Positions 1 through 7,844 are shown, counted from the first letter of the stretch. The stretch: DNA of 22,522 bases from Planctomicrobium sp. (GCA_018659505.1 JABJMI010000786.1:1-22522); one strand, 5' to 3'. Notes: a model not told the origin generated them from the letters alone. Numbers and translations: made by a program.

Positions 1-384
1 ATAGCGGTGGCACTCGCTGCGCGGCTTTTTGCAGAAGGCGCACGTTGCTAACCCTTCTTCGAGAGTGAATGATTCTTCCTCATCTTCCATCTCCAGAGAG
101 GGAGGCATACTGTCCATGAGCTTATTCAGTTTTTCCTGAAGTTTCTGCTCAATGTATCCCTGGATGTTCTCGGATGTTTCCTCGGAGTACTCTTCTCGCA
201 TCTTCGCAGCACAGGGCATACAAATTGCCATTTCGAAGACAATCTCTTTGCCAACAATATGCTTGACGACAGAGTAAACCGTTTCTTCATCGAGAAGCGA
301 ACACTCGCAATCGATACAGGTCGAGAATGGTAGCTCAGTGTATTCTGAATAGAACTCACGCGGAATCGGATCTCGCTCGGACAT
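1..384 (-). CDS. CxxC-rich zinc-ribbon-like protein, partial (3' end off the window)
   Basis: An open frame reads leftward from ATG at 384 through 128 codons to the window edge without a stop, so the gene is truncated by the window, not necessarily in the genome. The visible protein begins MSERDPIPREFYSEYTELPF. It carries three cysteine clusters: CIDCEC at about residues 23-28, CMPC at about 58-61, and CAFC near residue 118. The first two are spaced like a two-knuckle zinc ribbon, and an acidic Glu-rich helical stretch lies between the second and third. No enzymatic motif is visible and the family is not recognised; a metal-binding structural or regulatory role is inference. It lies 66 bp downstream of the DUF2007-like gene on the same strand, so the two may be cotranscribed. 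There is no clear Shine-Dalgarno before the ATG. Confidence 0.7.
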   Translation of the reverse strand, partial: MSERDPIPREFYSEYTELPFSTCIDCECSLLDEETVYSVVKHIVGKEIVFEMAICMPCAAKMREEYSEETSENIQGYIEQKLQEKLNKLMDSMPPSLEMEDEEESFTLEEGLATCAFCKKPRSECHRY

Positions 385-390
385 TTTCAA

Positions 391-424
391 TAGGAATTAG
401 ATATTAGGAATTAAGAATTAGTAA
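391..424. repeat. short AT-rich near-tandem repeat
   Basis: TAGGAATTA occurs at 391-399 and again at 405-413, followed by a degenerate AGAATTAG. It occupies most of the 66-bp gap between the DUF2007-like gene and the zinc-ribbon-like gene, where a ribosome binding site would otherwise sit. The array is short and may be a remnant or chance. Confidence 0.4.
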
Positions 425-450
425 ATCGCGATTCATCGCTTCGCAGCATA

Positions 451-684
451 CTACGCTGGATCGTCGGTTTCTCCACCTTCTGAGTGCATGTCGATGAATT
501 CGACAGCGGCGTCTTTGTCTTTCTCTAACACGAAGAGCCGAACATTTGTGACTCCGGTGAAACCAGCTTGATGTTCGTTTTCAATCTCGCAGCGAATCCC
601 TTCACCTTCAAGGCTAGCACGAATGACTTCAGCTTTGCCGATGTTGCGAGTCTTATAAATCGGAACCAGAGAATCTTCAGACAT
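451..684 (-). CDS. DUF2007-type small putative signal-transducing protein
   Basis: A 77-residue protein starting MSEDSLVPIYKTRNIGKAEV. The pattern matches DUF2007: an N-terminal beta strand, a helix reading KAEVIRASLEGEGI (these proteins use the same 'subunit/segment made accessible by swapping or short isoform' wording), then an exposed strand and a C-terminal FVLEKDKDAAVEFI segment. DUF2007 members are small alpha/beta proteins named as putative signal transducers from a PII-like ferredoxin fold; no substrate is known. The frame is open for seven more codons upstream (to 705), but AAGGAA lies five to six bases before the ATG at 684, so that start is chosen. It is the first gene of a probable two-gene unit with the zinc-ribbon-like protein. 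Confidence 0.75.
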   Translation of the reverse strand: MSEDSLVPIYKTRNIGKAEVIRASLEGEGIRCEIENEHQAGFTGVTNVRLFVLEKDKDAAVEFIDMHSEGGETDDPA

Positions 685-769
685 TGTATTTCCTTCGTAT
701 ATCAATAGTGCAGTCAGTGAGTTGGGTTCATCTGTAAATTATAGCAGTTGCGATCATTCAATAAAGATA

Positions 770-802
770 TTCACCACGGAGGCACTGAGACACGGAGGAG
801 AA
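770..802. repeat. dispersed CACCACGGAG-type repeat, single copy
   Basis: The stretch starting TTCACCACGGAGGCACTGAG resembles the stretches at 5379-5410, 5803-5835 (inverted) and 22225-22246 (inverted, partial). It lies in the gap between the 3' end of the EF-hand gene and the 5' end of the DUF2007-like gene. No coding potential is visible. It appears to be half of a dispersed palindromic element. Confidence 0.6.
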
Positions 803-917
803 TAAGGGGGAAAACTTTCTCTGATGGGTAGTTCGAGTAGGCATTATCAATTTCCGTTTCTTCCCCTTGACCCTCCATCCAGCGGCCACAGATCAACTGT
901 CACTCGTGTTATGACAT

Positions 918-2516
918 TCAAAGGCCGCGCTGCACCTCCGCTGCTTCTGCTTCAGAGAGTTCAAGGAAGTTATCGTTGTTTAGGTCGAGTTCGTCAAACT
1001 TCTCACGAGGTCCAAGGAATTCTCTCCACGAAACTTCCCCGTCCAGGTTGTCATCCATCCTGCCAAACCAGACCGGCCCAGAGGTTTCAGGTCGTACGAT
1101 CCCTTGCCGTTGATTCATCATATTGTTTTGAGCACGAGTTGGGTCTGTCTCGAATAGCTTAGGCTGCGTGAATGTCACTCGGAATTGTGAATTGAGTTCA
1201 TCCGGCAACAAGGCTTCATCCTTGTTGAGATCATATTCTGCGAGACTATTTCGACCATTCATAAATTCTCGGGGATTCAATCGGCGGTCAAGATTCGCAT
1301 CTAAAATTTCAAAGAGAGTTTTCGTTTCATTGGACAGCGACAGGATGAGACGACTTTGCGCAGCCAGGCCATCCATCGAAAAGAAGAACTTGATCTCCTC
1401 TCGTGTGACTTGCTGATTCGCATCAAGATCGACCGCTTCAAAAGAAACGTTCGCTTGCAGCCCAGTAAATTCCATCGGGTCGAGGTACTTGTTCTTGTCC
1501 ATATCAGACATGATGAACCGAATTAGATAGAGTCGAGTCGCATCGAACTGTTGATAAGCATTATTCCGGGCAATCCACTCCACAGGCAACCCGCCTACAA
1601 GAGTCGACGGTCTCGATTCACCAGTGTACTCCCCCTTTTTAACACTCACTCGCGGCGGAGAGAGCGAGACTTCCATCATATAATCGGTTGGTGCCCGCTT
1701 GAGGTAGAGTTCCAGGTCATCGTGATCCCAGGCATGGTCATCGTTCAAATCAAAGCGAGAAAACTCACGCTCGGTGAGTCCAGAAAAGGTAGTTGCGGGA
1801 ATCTTTTCACTTGTTCGATAGTGAGAGAAAACGCCCGCTATCGCTGCCTCGACATCTTCATCATCCTTCAGGAAAAACATGGGAACCGGTTCTTCACCTG
1901 CTTGTTCTACTTGTTGTGCCTGAATGACAGAAAGTGGAAACGGTTGCAGCTCCGCGACGCTCAAGGTTTCGTCATCATCAAAATCAAACGACTTCAATAT
2001 CTGAAGACCTTGTTCCACTTCGGTGGCGGAAATTTTCCCGTCTTGATTGCCATCGAGATCGGAAAACAAACGTACTGTGGCTGCCAGTTTTGGAGGTGCG
2101 CGTTCTATCGAGAGCGTCGGACCAAGTGCAGAACTGATATACGTTGAGAGTTCTTCAAGTGAAACTTTCCCGTCTTGTGGCGAGACATCAACCGTTGTCC
2201 ATTTGTCGCCAAGCCGATCAACCCCGACTTGCAGCCGTCCTTCACTAGGAATTTGCTTCGCTTCTTCTGCGTCTAATTGTTGGTCTTCATTCGTGTCCAG
2301 CTGTTTAAAGACCTCAGCAGCGTAGCGACTACGCATCTCTGCGATACTAAAACGCCCTGCAATAAATTCCATCTCGAATAATACCGGACGATTCGGTCCT
2401 AAGAACAGCAGTTTGGAAGGAGATCCACTCTGCGCAGCCAATGGATTCGCGGTAAGCAAGGTGAGACAACAGGCGAACGCTACCACAGTTGCAGTAGAAA
2501 TTTTCAGATTGAACAT
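918..2516 (-). CDS. Secreted multi-EF-hand calcium-binding protein
   Basis: A 532-residue exported protein. The signal peptide is MFNLKISTATVVAFACCLTL followed by LTANPLAAQ, with likely cleavage after LAA. About eleven EF-hand loops are visible, including DTNEDQQLDAEE, DLDGNQDGKISATE, DFDDDETLSVAE, DMDKNKYLDPME, DLDANQQVTREE, DLNKDEALLPDE, DDNLDGEVSWRE and DLNNDNFLELSE. They come in loose groups separated by beta-rich stretches. The canonical D-x-D/N-x-D/N...E spacing supports calcium binding; the rest is structural inference. No catalytic domain, membrane anchor or dockerin is seen. The frame stays open to 2582, but ATG at 2516 begins the signal peptide and has GAGG nine bases upstream. Exported EF-hand proteins of this kind are common in planctomycetes, with roles usually unknown. 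The gene stands alone, with a long repeat-filled gap on its 5' side. Confidence 0.85.
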   Translation of the reverse strand: MFNLKISTATVVAFACCLTLLTANPLAAQSGSPSKLLFLGPNRPVLFEMEFIAGRFSIAEMRSRYAAEVFKQLDTNEDQQLDAEEAKQIPSEGRLQVGVDRLGDKWTTVDVSPQDGKVSLEELSTYISSALGPTLSIERAPPKLAATVRLFSDLDGNQDGKISATEVEQGLQILKSFDFDDDETLSVAELQPFPLSVIQAQQVEQAGEEPVPMFFLKDDEDVEAAIAGVFSHYRTSEKIPATTFSGLTEREFSRFDLNDDHAWDHDDLELYLKRAPTDYMMEVSLSPPRVSVKKGEYTGESRPSTLVGGLPVEWIARNNAYQQFDATRLYLIRFIMSDMDKNKYLDPMEFTGLQANVSFEAVDLDANQQVTREEIKFFFSMDGLAAQSRLILSLSNETKTLFEILDANLDRRLNPREFMNGRNSLAEYDLNKDEALLPDELNSQFRVTFTQPKLFETDPTRAQNNMMNQRQGIVRPETSGPVWFGRMDDNLDGEVSWREFLGPREKFDELDLNNDNFLELSEAEAAEVQRGL

Positions 2517-2675
2517 GCGAAAATGCCTCATCAAAGGGATGTTGAACCGCAGATGACGCAACTCGATACGTTTCAGCGGCAAATCCTGTTTGCATTATTC
2601 TTCCAAGCTACCAAGAGAACTGTCACAGGGCAATCACCGAAAGCAAGTTCACTGCGGAACTTATGGTTATCGAGT

Positions 2676-2980
2676 GTTAGCCCAATGTCGTCGACTTTGT
2701 GTGAACTTAACCCCGGCGGGGTCGTAGCGATTAGCCGGTGGTGAGCGCAGCGTCACCACCGGAATGAGGTCACACCGTCCACATTATCCCGGAGGGATCA
2801 CAGCTTTGAACGTGCAAACACCTGAGAAACAAGAGGATCACTTACACTTCATCTGCTGGCATCCCTTCAGGATGCACTCGCTGAAGATCAATGAACCGGT
2901 GGTGTCGCTGCGCTCAAAACCACCGGCTAATGGCTGAAACTCCTTCGGAGTAGAGACTATGTAGATACCATTGGGCTAAC
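2676..2980. repeat. 305-bp palindromic multi-hairpin intergenic element
   Basis: The ends are inverted repeats GTTAGCCCAATG (2676-2687) and CATTGGGCTAAC (2969-2980). Inside lie long inverted arms: 2731-2762 (beginning TTAGCCGGTGGTGAGCGCAG) pairs with 2896-2930 (ending CCACCGGCTAA). Each arm can also fold on itself (CCGGTGGTGA with TCACCACCGG). Four small perfect or near-perfect palindromes punctuate the element: CCCCGGCGGGG (2711), ATCCCGGAGGGAT (2786), GCATCCCTTCAGGATGC (2859) and ACTCCTTCGGAGT (2939). No ORF within it looks real. It resembles a non-autonomous palindromic mobile element or a structured intergenic repeat. Confidence 0.75.
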
Positions 2981-3040
2981 GCCAGAGCAGGTAAATTCAG
3001 GGATTTTCTGAGATGGAATAGTCTTCCAGAAGACCGCAGC

Positions 3041-3070
3041 TTGACCAGTTTTCATAAACCTACTTATACT
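3041..3070 (+). promoter_or_regulatory. Candidate sigma70-like promoter for the TPR/YfgM-like gene
   Basis: TTGACC at 3041-3046 and TATACT at 3065-3070 are separated by 18 bases; each hexamer matches the sigma70 consensus at five of six positions. The -10 box ends about 100 bp before the ATG at 3171, just outside the palindromic element. Planctomycete promoters are poorly defined, so this is a sequence match only. Confidence 0.4.
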
Positions 3071-3170
3071 GGGACTTTGAGACAGATAATTTATGTTACT
3101 CGAAGATTTGTAATTTCACGAATCTCTTGAGCACGGATGACGTATTCAGACGCCAGGATGTCGGACCGCC

Positions 3171-4298
3171 ATGAGCGAACAAACTACACAACCACCTGCC
3201 CCAGTCACTTCGGATGACCCAAATGCTCCACCGGAGCATCACTACCACCACGAGGCTGAAAAAACAGAACTCGAAAAGTGGTTGACCACGCTCGGTAAGA
3301 AGCTGAAGCCTTATGCAAATCAAATTTTGCTGGGTAGCATCGCTCTCGCAGTAGTGGTCGTCACCGTTTTGTTTGTGACCAACTCTTCGAATTCTGGCTC
3401 CGCTGAGCAATGGGAAAAGTTTGTTTCTTACAGTGCTCCTGAAGACTTTTCACAACTCGCTGAAAAAGACTCGGGCTCCGCTGTTGGTTCCTGGGCTCTC
3501 CTGCAAGCTGGCAAAGGTTACCTTCAGGAAGGAATGAGCAACGCTCTTTCGAATCGCGAAGTGAGTGACACTCGTTTGAACGAAGCAGTTGAAGCATTCG
3601 AAGAACTTCTAAAGAACAGCAAAGCGCCTGCGAAAGCTCGTGAAGAAGCCCTCTTCGGATTAGGAACCGCCCGTGAAGTCCTATCAGGTTCCGATCCCGC
3701 ACCAGCAATTGAAGCTTACCAAAAGCTTATGAAGGAATTTCCTGAGTCAATCCATAAGGCTTGGGTTGAACAAAGAATCTTAGTGCTAGAGAAGAAGCCG
3801 ACTCAAGAATTCTACGCCTGGTTTCGTGAGCAGAATCCAAAACCGTCTGATCGCCAACTTCCATCAGACTTACTAAACAATCTCCCTGAGCCTCCCGAAA
3901 CCAGCGATCTGGATCTTCTCAGTGACCCAAGCCTGATATTACCACCGACTGGAACCGGTGCCGAGAACGAGAACACCGTTCCGACCGATGAAGAAATGAA
4001 AGCAAAAGAAGAGGCTGAGAAGGATTCAAAACCTGCGAAGCCTTTCCCGGCTCCTGAAGGCAAAGCAAAGCCTGAAGATGCTAAGCCTGCTGCACCAAAG
4101 ACAGATAAGCCCACCGAAGAAGCTAAACCTACTGAAACAGATAAGCCTGTGGAGACACCTGAAAAGACTGAATCTCCAAAGCCAGAGGCGACACCTGAGC
4201 CTGCTCCAGCAGAAACTCCAGAAAAAGCTGAAGAAGACGCCAAACCCGAGCCAGCTCCGGCAGATGAATCAGATTCTGAAACATCTGATGAAAGCTAA
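3171..4298 (+). CDS. Membrane-anchored TPR/YfgM-like protein with low-complexity tail
   Basis: A 375-residue protein in four parts. A short N-terminal cytoplasmic segment is Pro/His-rich (PPEHHYHHEAE). A single membrane helix at about residues 51-70 reads QILLGSIALAVVVVTVLFVT. A helical-repeat region at about 75-215 contains TPR-like stretches such as AVEAFEELLKNSKAPAKARE and AIEAYQKLMKEFPES. The tail from about 260 is a Pro/Glu/Lys/Thr/Ala-rich low-complexity stretch of repeated KPE, KPT and PAE units. The membrane helix followed by TPRs is like YfgM (TPR_21), an ancillary SecYEG partner in proteobacteria, but that role here is inference. The tail is presumably disordered and extracytoplasmic. 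A candidate promoter lies upstream, and a hairpin separates it from the pseudouridine synthase gene 54 bp downstream. Confidence 0.75.
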   Translation: MSEQTTQPPAPVTSDDPNAPPEHHYHHEAEKTELEKWLTTLGKKLKPYANQILLGSIALAVVVVTVLFVTNSSNSGSAEQWEKFVSYSAPEDFSQLAEKDSGSAVGSWALLQAGKGYLQEGMSNALSNREVSDTRLNEAVEAFEELLKNSKAPAKAREEALFGLGTAREVLSGSDPAPAIEAYQKLMKEFPESIHKAWVEQRILVLEKKPTQEFYAWFREQNPKPSDRQLPSDLLNNLPEPPETSDLDLLSDPSLILPPTGTGAENENTVPTDEEMKAKEEAEKDSKPAKPFPAPEGKAKPEDAKPAAPKTDKPTEEAKPTETDKPVETPEKTESPKPEATPEPAPAETPEKAEEDAKPEPAPADESDSETSDES

Positions 4299-4301
4299 TA
4301 G

Positions 4302-4320
4302 CAGCCACTTTAAGTGGCTG
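4302..4320. repeat. Short perfect hairpin CAGCCACT-TTA-AGTGGCTG
   Basis: An 8-bp stem with a 3-nt loop lies three bases after the TPR gene stop. No T-run follows on the plus strand, so it is not a textbook intrinsic terminator. Its core (CACTT/AAGTG) resembles the hairpins at 12784-12810 and 17842-17864. Confidence 0.55.
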
Positions 4321-4352
4321 GCTAAACACCGAGAAATTATTGCAAGCCACCA

Positions 4353-5354
4353 ATGAGCGAAGACCTCACGAAAACCCCTCAAACTCTCACCGTCGAGGGG
4401 CGCGCTCATGGTTGGCGGGTTGACCACTATCTCAGCCGCATCTTCCCCAATCACAGCCGGGGACAATTTCAACGCGCCATCGAACAAGACGCAGTCCTCG
4501 TCAACGGATTGTCTGTCAAACCCTCGCGACGATTGCGTGTGAATGATCGGATTTCTGTCAAACTTCCAGAAGAACCCGACAGTGGGATCGCTGCGGAAAA
4601 CATTCCGATTGAAGTCATATACGAAGATGACGACATTGCAGTCATCAACAAACATGCCGATTTGGTAACGCATCCTGGGAAATCTAACTACACAGGGACA
4701 CTGGCATCCGCTGTTCAGTATCACTTCGATCAACTCAGCGACATCGCTGGTCAACTTCGACCGGGAATCGTACATCGCCTCGACCGAGACACTACTGGCT
4801 GTATCGTGATTGCGAAAAACAATCAGGTCCACCATCAACTTACCAAGCAGTTTGAACAGCGAACTGTTAAGAAAGAATACCGAGCGTTGACGCAAGGTGT
4901 GATCGACCGAGACAACGATTACATTCGCACTCACCTGAAGACGCACCCTAAGGTCCGAGAGAAGATGATTGTCTGCCCACCCGAAGAGAAATCCCGGGAA
5001 GCGGTAACAAAGTATCATGTCCTCGAACGATTTCATGGATACACGCATGTGCAACTCCTCCCCGAAACAGGTCGTACACATCAATTACGTGTCCATCTAC
5101 AACATCTGAAAACACCGATCATGGCTGATCGACTCTACGCGGGACACGAAAAAGTTTTCGCCTCTGAACTCGCACAGACCGAGCAACTCCCTGACGAGCA
5201 ACCGATCCTCGCACGACAAGCATTACATGCTTTCCGCTTGTCGATTCGCCACCCCACAACTGACGCCATCATGGAGTTCGAAGCTCCGTTGCCAACAGAT
5301 TTCCAGAACACACTCGAAGCACTTCAAAAGTACAGAAGTTCTCAGAAATCATAG
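4353..5354 (+). CDS. rluD: RluD-family 23S rRNA pseudouridine synthase
   Basis: A 333-residue protein with the RluA/RluD layout. An S4-type RNA-binding domain (about residues 12-75, with GQFQRAIEQDAVLVNGLSVK) comes first, then the catalytic domain. The active-site motif HRLDRDTTG carries the catalytic aspartate at D144. Further hallmarks are NKHADLVTHPG at about 99-109 (usually NKPAGLVVHPG, so slightly divergent), RALTQG, and ETGRTHQLRVHLQHLKTPI near 240-258. These enzymes isomerise uridines in large-subunit rRNA; RluD itself acts on helix 69. Assignment to RluD proper rather than another RluA-like paralogue is probable from the S4 domain but not proven. No clear Shine-Dalgarno precedes the ATG. 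A long antisense frame over this gene is a shadow. Confidence 0.88.
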   Translation: MSEDLTKTPQTLTVEGRAHGWRVDHYLSRIFPNHSRGQFQRAIEQDAVLVNGLSVKPSRRLRVNDRISVKLPEEPDSGIAAENIPIEVIYEDDDIAVINKHADLVTHPGKSNYTGTLASAVQYHFDQLSDIAGQLRPGIVHRLDRDTTGCIVIAKNNQVHHQLTKQFEQRTVKKEYRALTQGVIDRDNDYIRTHLKTHPKVREKMIVCPPEEKSREAVTKYHVLERFHGYTHVQLLPETGRTHQLRVHLQHLKTPIMADRLYAGHEKVFASELAQTEQLPDEQPILARQALHAFRLSIRHPTTDAIMEFEAPLPTDFQNTLEALQKYRSSQKS

Positions 5355-5378
5355 AACCTGGTGCAACGGTAAAAGAAA

Positions 5379-5835
5379 TTCACCACGGAGACGCAGAGGC
5401 ACGGAGATAAGATTTCATCTTACTTCCCGTTCTATCCTGTATAGCAGCATGTTGATCCCGTCTCTTTTCTTTCGCGTGATTCGTGCTTTTCGTGGTCAAG
5501 AAACTGTCGATTCTTTGTAACCGTTCAAGCTAAAAGATTAAACAGGAGGAATCAGAGAGAGCAGAGGACGTTTTTTGAATTGGTTCTGAGACTTATTACT
5601 TCCACAGCTTAGTATCTTGATCAAACATTGACCTTCAGGGGGGGGGCGCAGAACCCTGCTATTTACCTTTGTGATTAAGAAGGTCTAGATCAAGTTAATT
5701 CTCTGCTCCCTTCGCGTCCTCCTGTTCATTTTTTAATCAGAAGTTGTGAACGCTTACGATTCTTTTAAGTCTGTGAACTGACACGAAATTTCTTCAATCG
5801 TTTTCTCCTCAGTGTTCTCCGTGCCTCCGTGGTGA
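5379..5835. repeat. Nested inverted-repeat region filling the intergenic gap
   Basis: Three pairs of inverted repeats are nested. The outer pair is CACCACGGAG-type sequence at 5379-5410 against its reverse complement at 5803-5835. The middle pair is AACAGGAGGA (from 5541, continuing to AGCAGAGG at about 5567) against CTCTGCTCCC...TCCTCCTGTT (5701-5726). The inner pair is CTTGATC and GACCTTC (5616-5636) against GAAGGTC and GATCAAG (5679-5694). A further stretch at 5464-5497 (TTTCGCGTGATTCGTGCTTT and onward) looks like the second half of the same dispersed element. A run of nine G lies at 5638-5646. No gene is supported in 5355-5904. Confidence 0.65.
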
Positions 5836-5904
5836 TATCATTTTCTCGTCGCGCATATTCGCTATGAAGTTCACTGAAGATTTGAAATACAGAAAGACTG
5901 AGAG

Positions 5905-6786
5905 ATGAAACTCGCCAAAATATCGACAGGTTCTGGAGAAATACGAGTCGCAATTATTGAAGGCGACGCTGCTCAATTACTCGATCTTAATAAGTCTGCT
6001 GAGATCAATTCTCTAGCGGATATCTTGAACTCGAAAGACGCCTCAGCGACAGCGAATTCGCTTGTCTCCGATGAACCACCTCTCGATGTCGCCGATCTAA
6101 AATTCCTTGCTCCCGTCGATCAACAGGAAACATGGGCAGCAGGTGTCACCTACAAGCGAAGTCAAGTCGCCAGAATGGAAGAATCAGAAGCAGGGGCTTC
6201 TCACTACGACATGGTCTACACCGCTGACCGTCCAGAGATTTTCTTTAAGGCAACTCCAAACCGAATTTCCAACCCGGGTGATCCGGTTCGGGTTCGCTAC
6301 GACAGCGAGTGGTCTGTCCCTGAGCCAGAGTTCACTTTGGTCTTGAATTCACGCCTGCAAATCGTTGGTTACACCATTGGCAATGATATGTCGGCGCGCG
6401 ATATTGAAGGCGAGAATCCGCTCTATCTTCCGCAAGCAAAAGTCTATCGGCAGTGCTGTGCGTTAGGACCGGTCATCACTTTGGCAACCGAAGAGCTCGA
6501 TCTTGTCGAGACGAAAGTCGAACTTGAGATCAAGAGAAATAATGAAACTGTTCACACTGACTCAACTGATCTAGGACAGTTGTACCGCAAGCTTCCTGAG
6601 CTCGCGGACTGGTTGGGAAAGGAAGATGAATTTCCAAACGGAGCCTTCTTACTCACCGGAACCGGAATCGTTCCGGACGATGACTTTACACTGGAAGATG
6701 GCGACATCGTCTCGATTTCTATATCAGGCATTGGAACTCTGACCAATCCTGTTGTGAAAGGGACGGCTCCTGCTTCACACGCATAA
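5905..6786 (+). CDS. FAH-family enzyme, probable 2-dehydro-3-deoxy-arabinonate dehydratase
   Basis: A 293-residue fumarylacetoacetate-hydrolase-fold protein. Candidate metal ligands are the ExE pair at E140/E142 (VPEPEFTLV) and D161 (GNDMSARD), with K115 in FFKATP and K179 in QAKVYRQCC. The motif run GYTIGNDMSARDIEGENPLY and the C-terminal LLTGTGIVPD match the 2-keto-3-deoxy-arabinonate dehydratase branch. From memory, the archaeal enzyme uses two glutamates and an aspartate with the same 2- and 19-residue spacing plus a lysine 18 residues further on; the spacing here agrees. The reaction would dehydrate 2-keto-3-deoxypentonate toward 2,5-dioxopentanoate in oxidative pentose breakdown. No sugar dehydrogenase or dioxopentanoate dehydrogenase lies nearby, so the substrate is inference. 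The ATG follows GACTGAGAG, a weak binding site. Confidence 0.75.
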   Translation: MKLAKISTGSGEIRVAIIEGDAAQLLDLNKSAEINSLADILNSKDASATANSLVSDEPPLDVADLKFLAPVDQQETWAAGVTYKRSQVARMEESEAGASHYDMVYTADRPEIFFKATPNRISNPGDPVRVRYDSEWSVPEPEFTLVLNSRLQIVGYTIGNDMSARDIEGENPLYLPQAKVYRQCCALGPVITLATEELDLVETKVELEIKRNNETVHTDSTDLGQLYRKLPELADWLGKEDEFPNGAFLLTGTGIVPDDDFTLEDGDIVSISISGIGTLTNPVVKGTAPASHA

Positions 6787-6930
6787 TCATCAAATTCCGT
6801 GGAAACCACCCAAGTCTCCAGAACTCACAATTAACTGCATATTCCCTCTCAATTCAAAACTCTGACCATGGCGAAGACTACTAAGTATTTGCCTGCGATG
6901 AGCGCGAGCAATTTGAATTGGATAGGGATC

Positions 6931-7707
6931 ATGGTTCGTTACAACTTCTTCTGGCTGCTTTTAGTTTTCGTTCTACCATCGACCGCAGATGCACAGTTCG
7001 GTGTTCCACGGAGTCGCTGTAATACGTGTCAGGCGAAGCGACAGGCATTTGTCCCTTATGTGGCTCCTCCAGTTGTTTCACATTGCCCTCAGGTACAAAC
7101 GACTTATCGCCAGCAACAGTTCACGACTTATCAACCAGTTACGCGAACTCACGTTCGTCGTGAAGCAGTGCAAGTGAACGTCCCGGTGACGACACAAAAG
7201 CAGGTGACTGTTGATGAAGGCGGTTACAAAATGGTTTGGGTTCCTAAGATGACAACCAAAACCGTGGCTCAAACAACCATTCAAAAGCAAGTTCAGTACC
7301 GCGATGTCCCTTATCAAGTCGTAGAGAATGTTCCACAAGTGCATACTCGAATTGTGCCGCAGCAGACGATTGCTTACCGACCACAGACGATCGCGATGAG
7401 AAAGCCATGTTGCCAGTCCAATGTCTTCTCCGCGATGCCAACTCCATTAGTCAGCACGATTCCCCCGACGACAGTTGCTCAAGCTCCAATCGCAAAACCA
7501 GTTCCCGCACCACAAACGACTGCTAAGCCGCAAGCGGAAAACTGGGTGAAAGTTCCTCAGAAGAACGCTGCTTCCGAAAAGGTTGAAGCTCCAGCGAAAA
7601 TCGAACTCCAGAGCTTCGAACAATTCGCACCAGCGAAGTCAGCAAAAGGAATGTTCTCACGACCTTCGTCTACTTCGACTGCACTGCGAACAAGTCGGAT
7701 GTATTAA
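6931..7707 (+). CDS. Exported Tyr/Thr/Val-rich protein, YTV-like envelope protein
   Basis: A 258-residue protein with a signal peptide MVRYNFFWLLLVFVLPSTAD ending ADA and mature start near QFGV. A short Cys/Arg-rich stretch (SRCNTCQAKRQ) follows. The central region, about residues 55-150, is rich in Val, Thr, Gln and Tyr with repeating units such as REAVQVNVPVTTQKQVTVD, QYRDVPYQVVENVPQVHTR and QTIAYRPQTIA. This texture recalls the YTV-rich wall or envelope proteins described in planctomycetes. A Pro/Ala-rich linker and a Ser/Thr-rich C-terminus follow. No enzymatic motif is seen. The frame is open to 6868, but ATG at 6931 starts the hydrophobic signal peptide directly; upstream starts would add 21 unlikely residues. 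Function in the envelope is inference. Confidence 0.65.
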   Translation: MVRYNFFWLLLVFVLPSTADAQFGVPRSRCNTCQAKRQAFVPYVAPPVVSHCPQVQTTYRQQQFTTYQPVTRTHVRREAVQVNVPVTTQKQVTVDEGGYKMVWVPKMTTKTVAQTTIQKQVQYRDVPYQVVENVPQVHTRIVPQQTIAYRPQTIAMRKPCCQSNVFSAMPTPLVSTIPPTTVAQAPIAKPVPAPQTTAKPQAENWVKVPQKNAASEKVEAPAKIELQSFEQFAPAKSAKGMFSRPSSTSTALRTSRMY

Positions 7708-7781
7708 GTAGTCGACATTCCCGAATACCAGAAGCGTAGCGTGGTGGACATCTTCCGCACGGCGAGTTGTTTGTAAATTCC

Positions 7782-7824
7782 GTTTAGCGTTGAGAGTCCT
7801 TCTGATTCTGTCTCAACGATAAAC
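7782..7824. repeat. Imperfect hairpin between convergent genes
   Basis: GTTTAGCGTTGAGA (7782-7795) pairs with TCTCAACGATAAAC (7811-7824) with one mismatch and a 15-nt loop. It lies between two convergent genes, where a bidirectional terminator would be expected, but no T-run flanks the stem on either strand. It could be a terminator or a dispersed repeat. Confidence 0.45.
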
Positions 7825-7844
7825 GCTCAACGAAATCGACATTA

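Noticed and set aside
1551..2147. 198-residue plus-strand frame inside the EF-hand gene
   Set aside because: It is opposite a gene with eleven EF-hand loops and a signal peptide, and it shows no motif.
2523..2744. 73-residue plus-strand frame ending PGGVVAISRW
   Set aside because: Its end is made by the palindromic repeat element and its start overlaps the 5' region of the EF-hand gene, so it is a repeat-derived false ORF.
3812..4243. 143-residue Ser/Gly/Ala-rich minus-strand frame
   Set aside because: It is the shadow of the Pro/Glu/Lys-rich tail of the TPR protein; its composition reflects the repeated codons read backwards.
4269..5084. 271-residue minus-strand frame over the pseudouridine synthase gene
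   Set aside because: It is antisense to a gene with clear RluD motifs and has no family-like features of its own.
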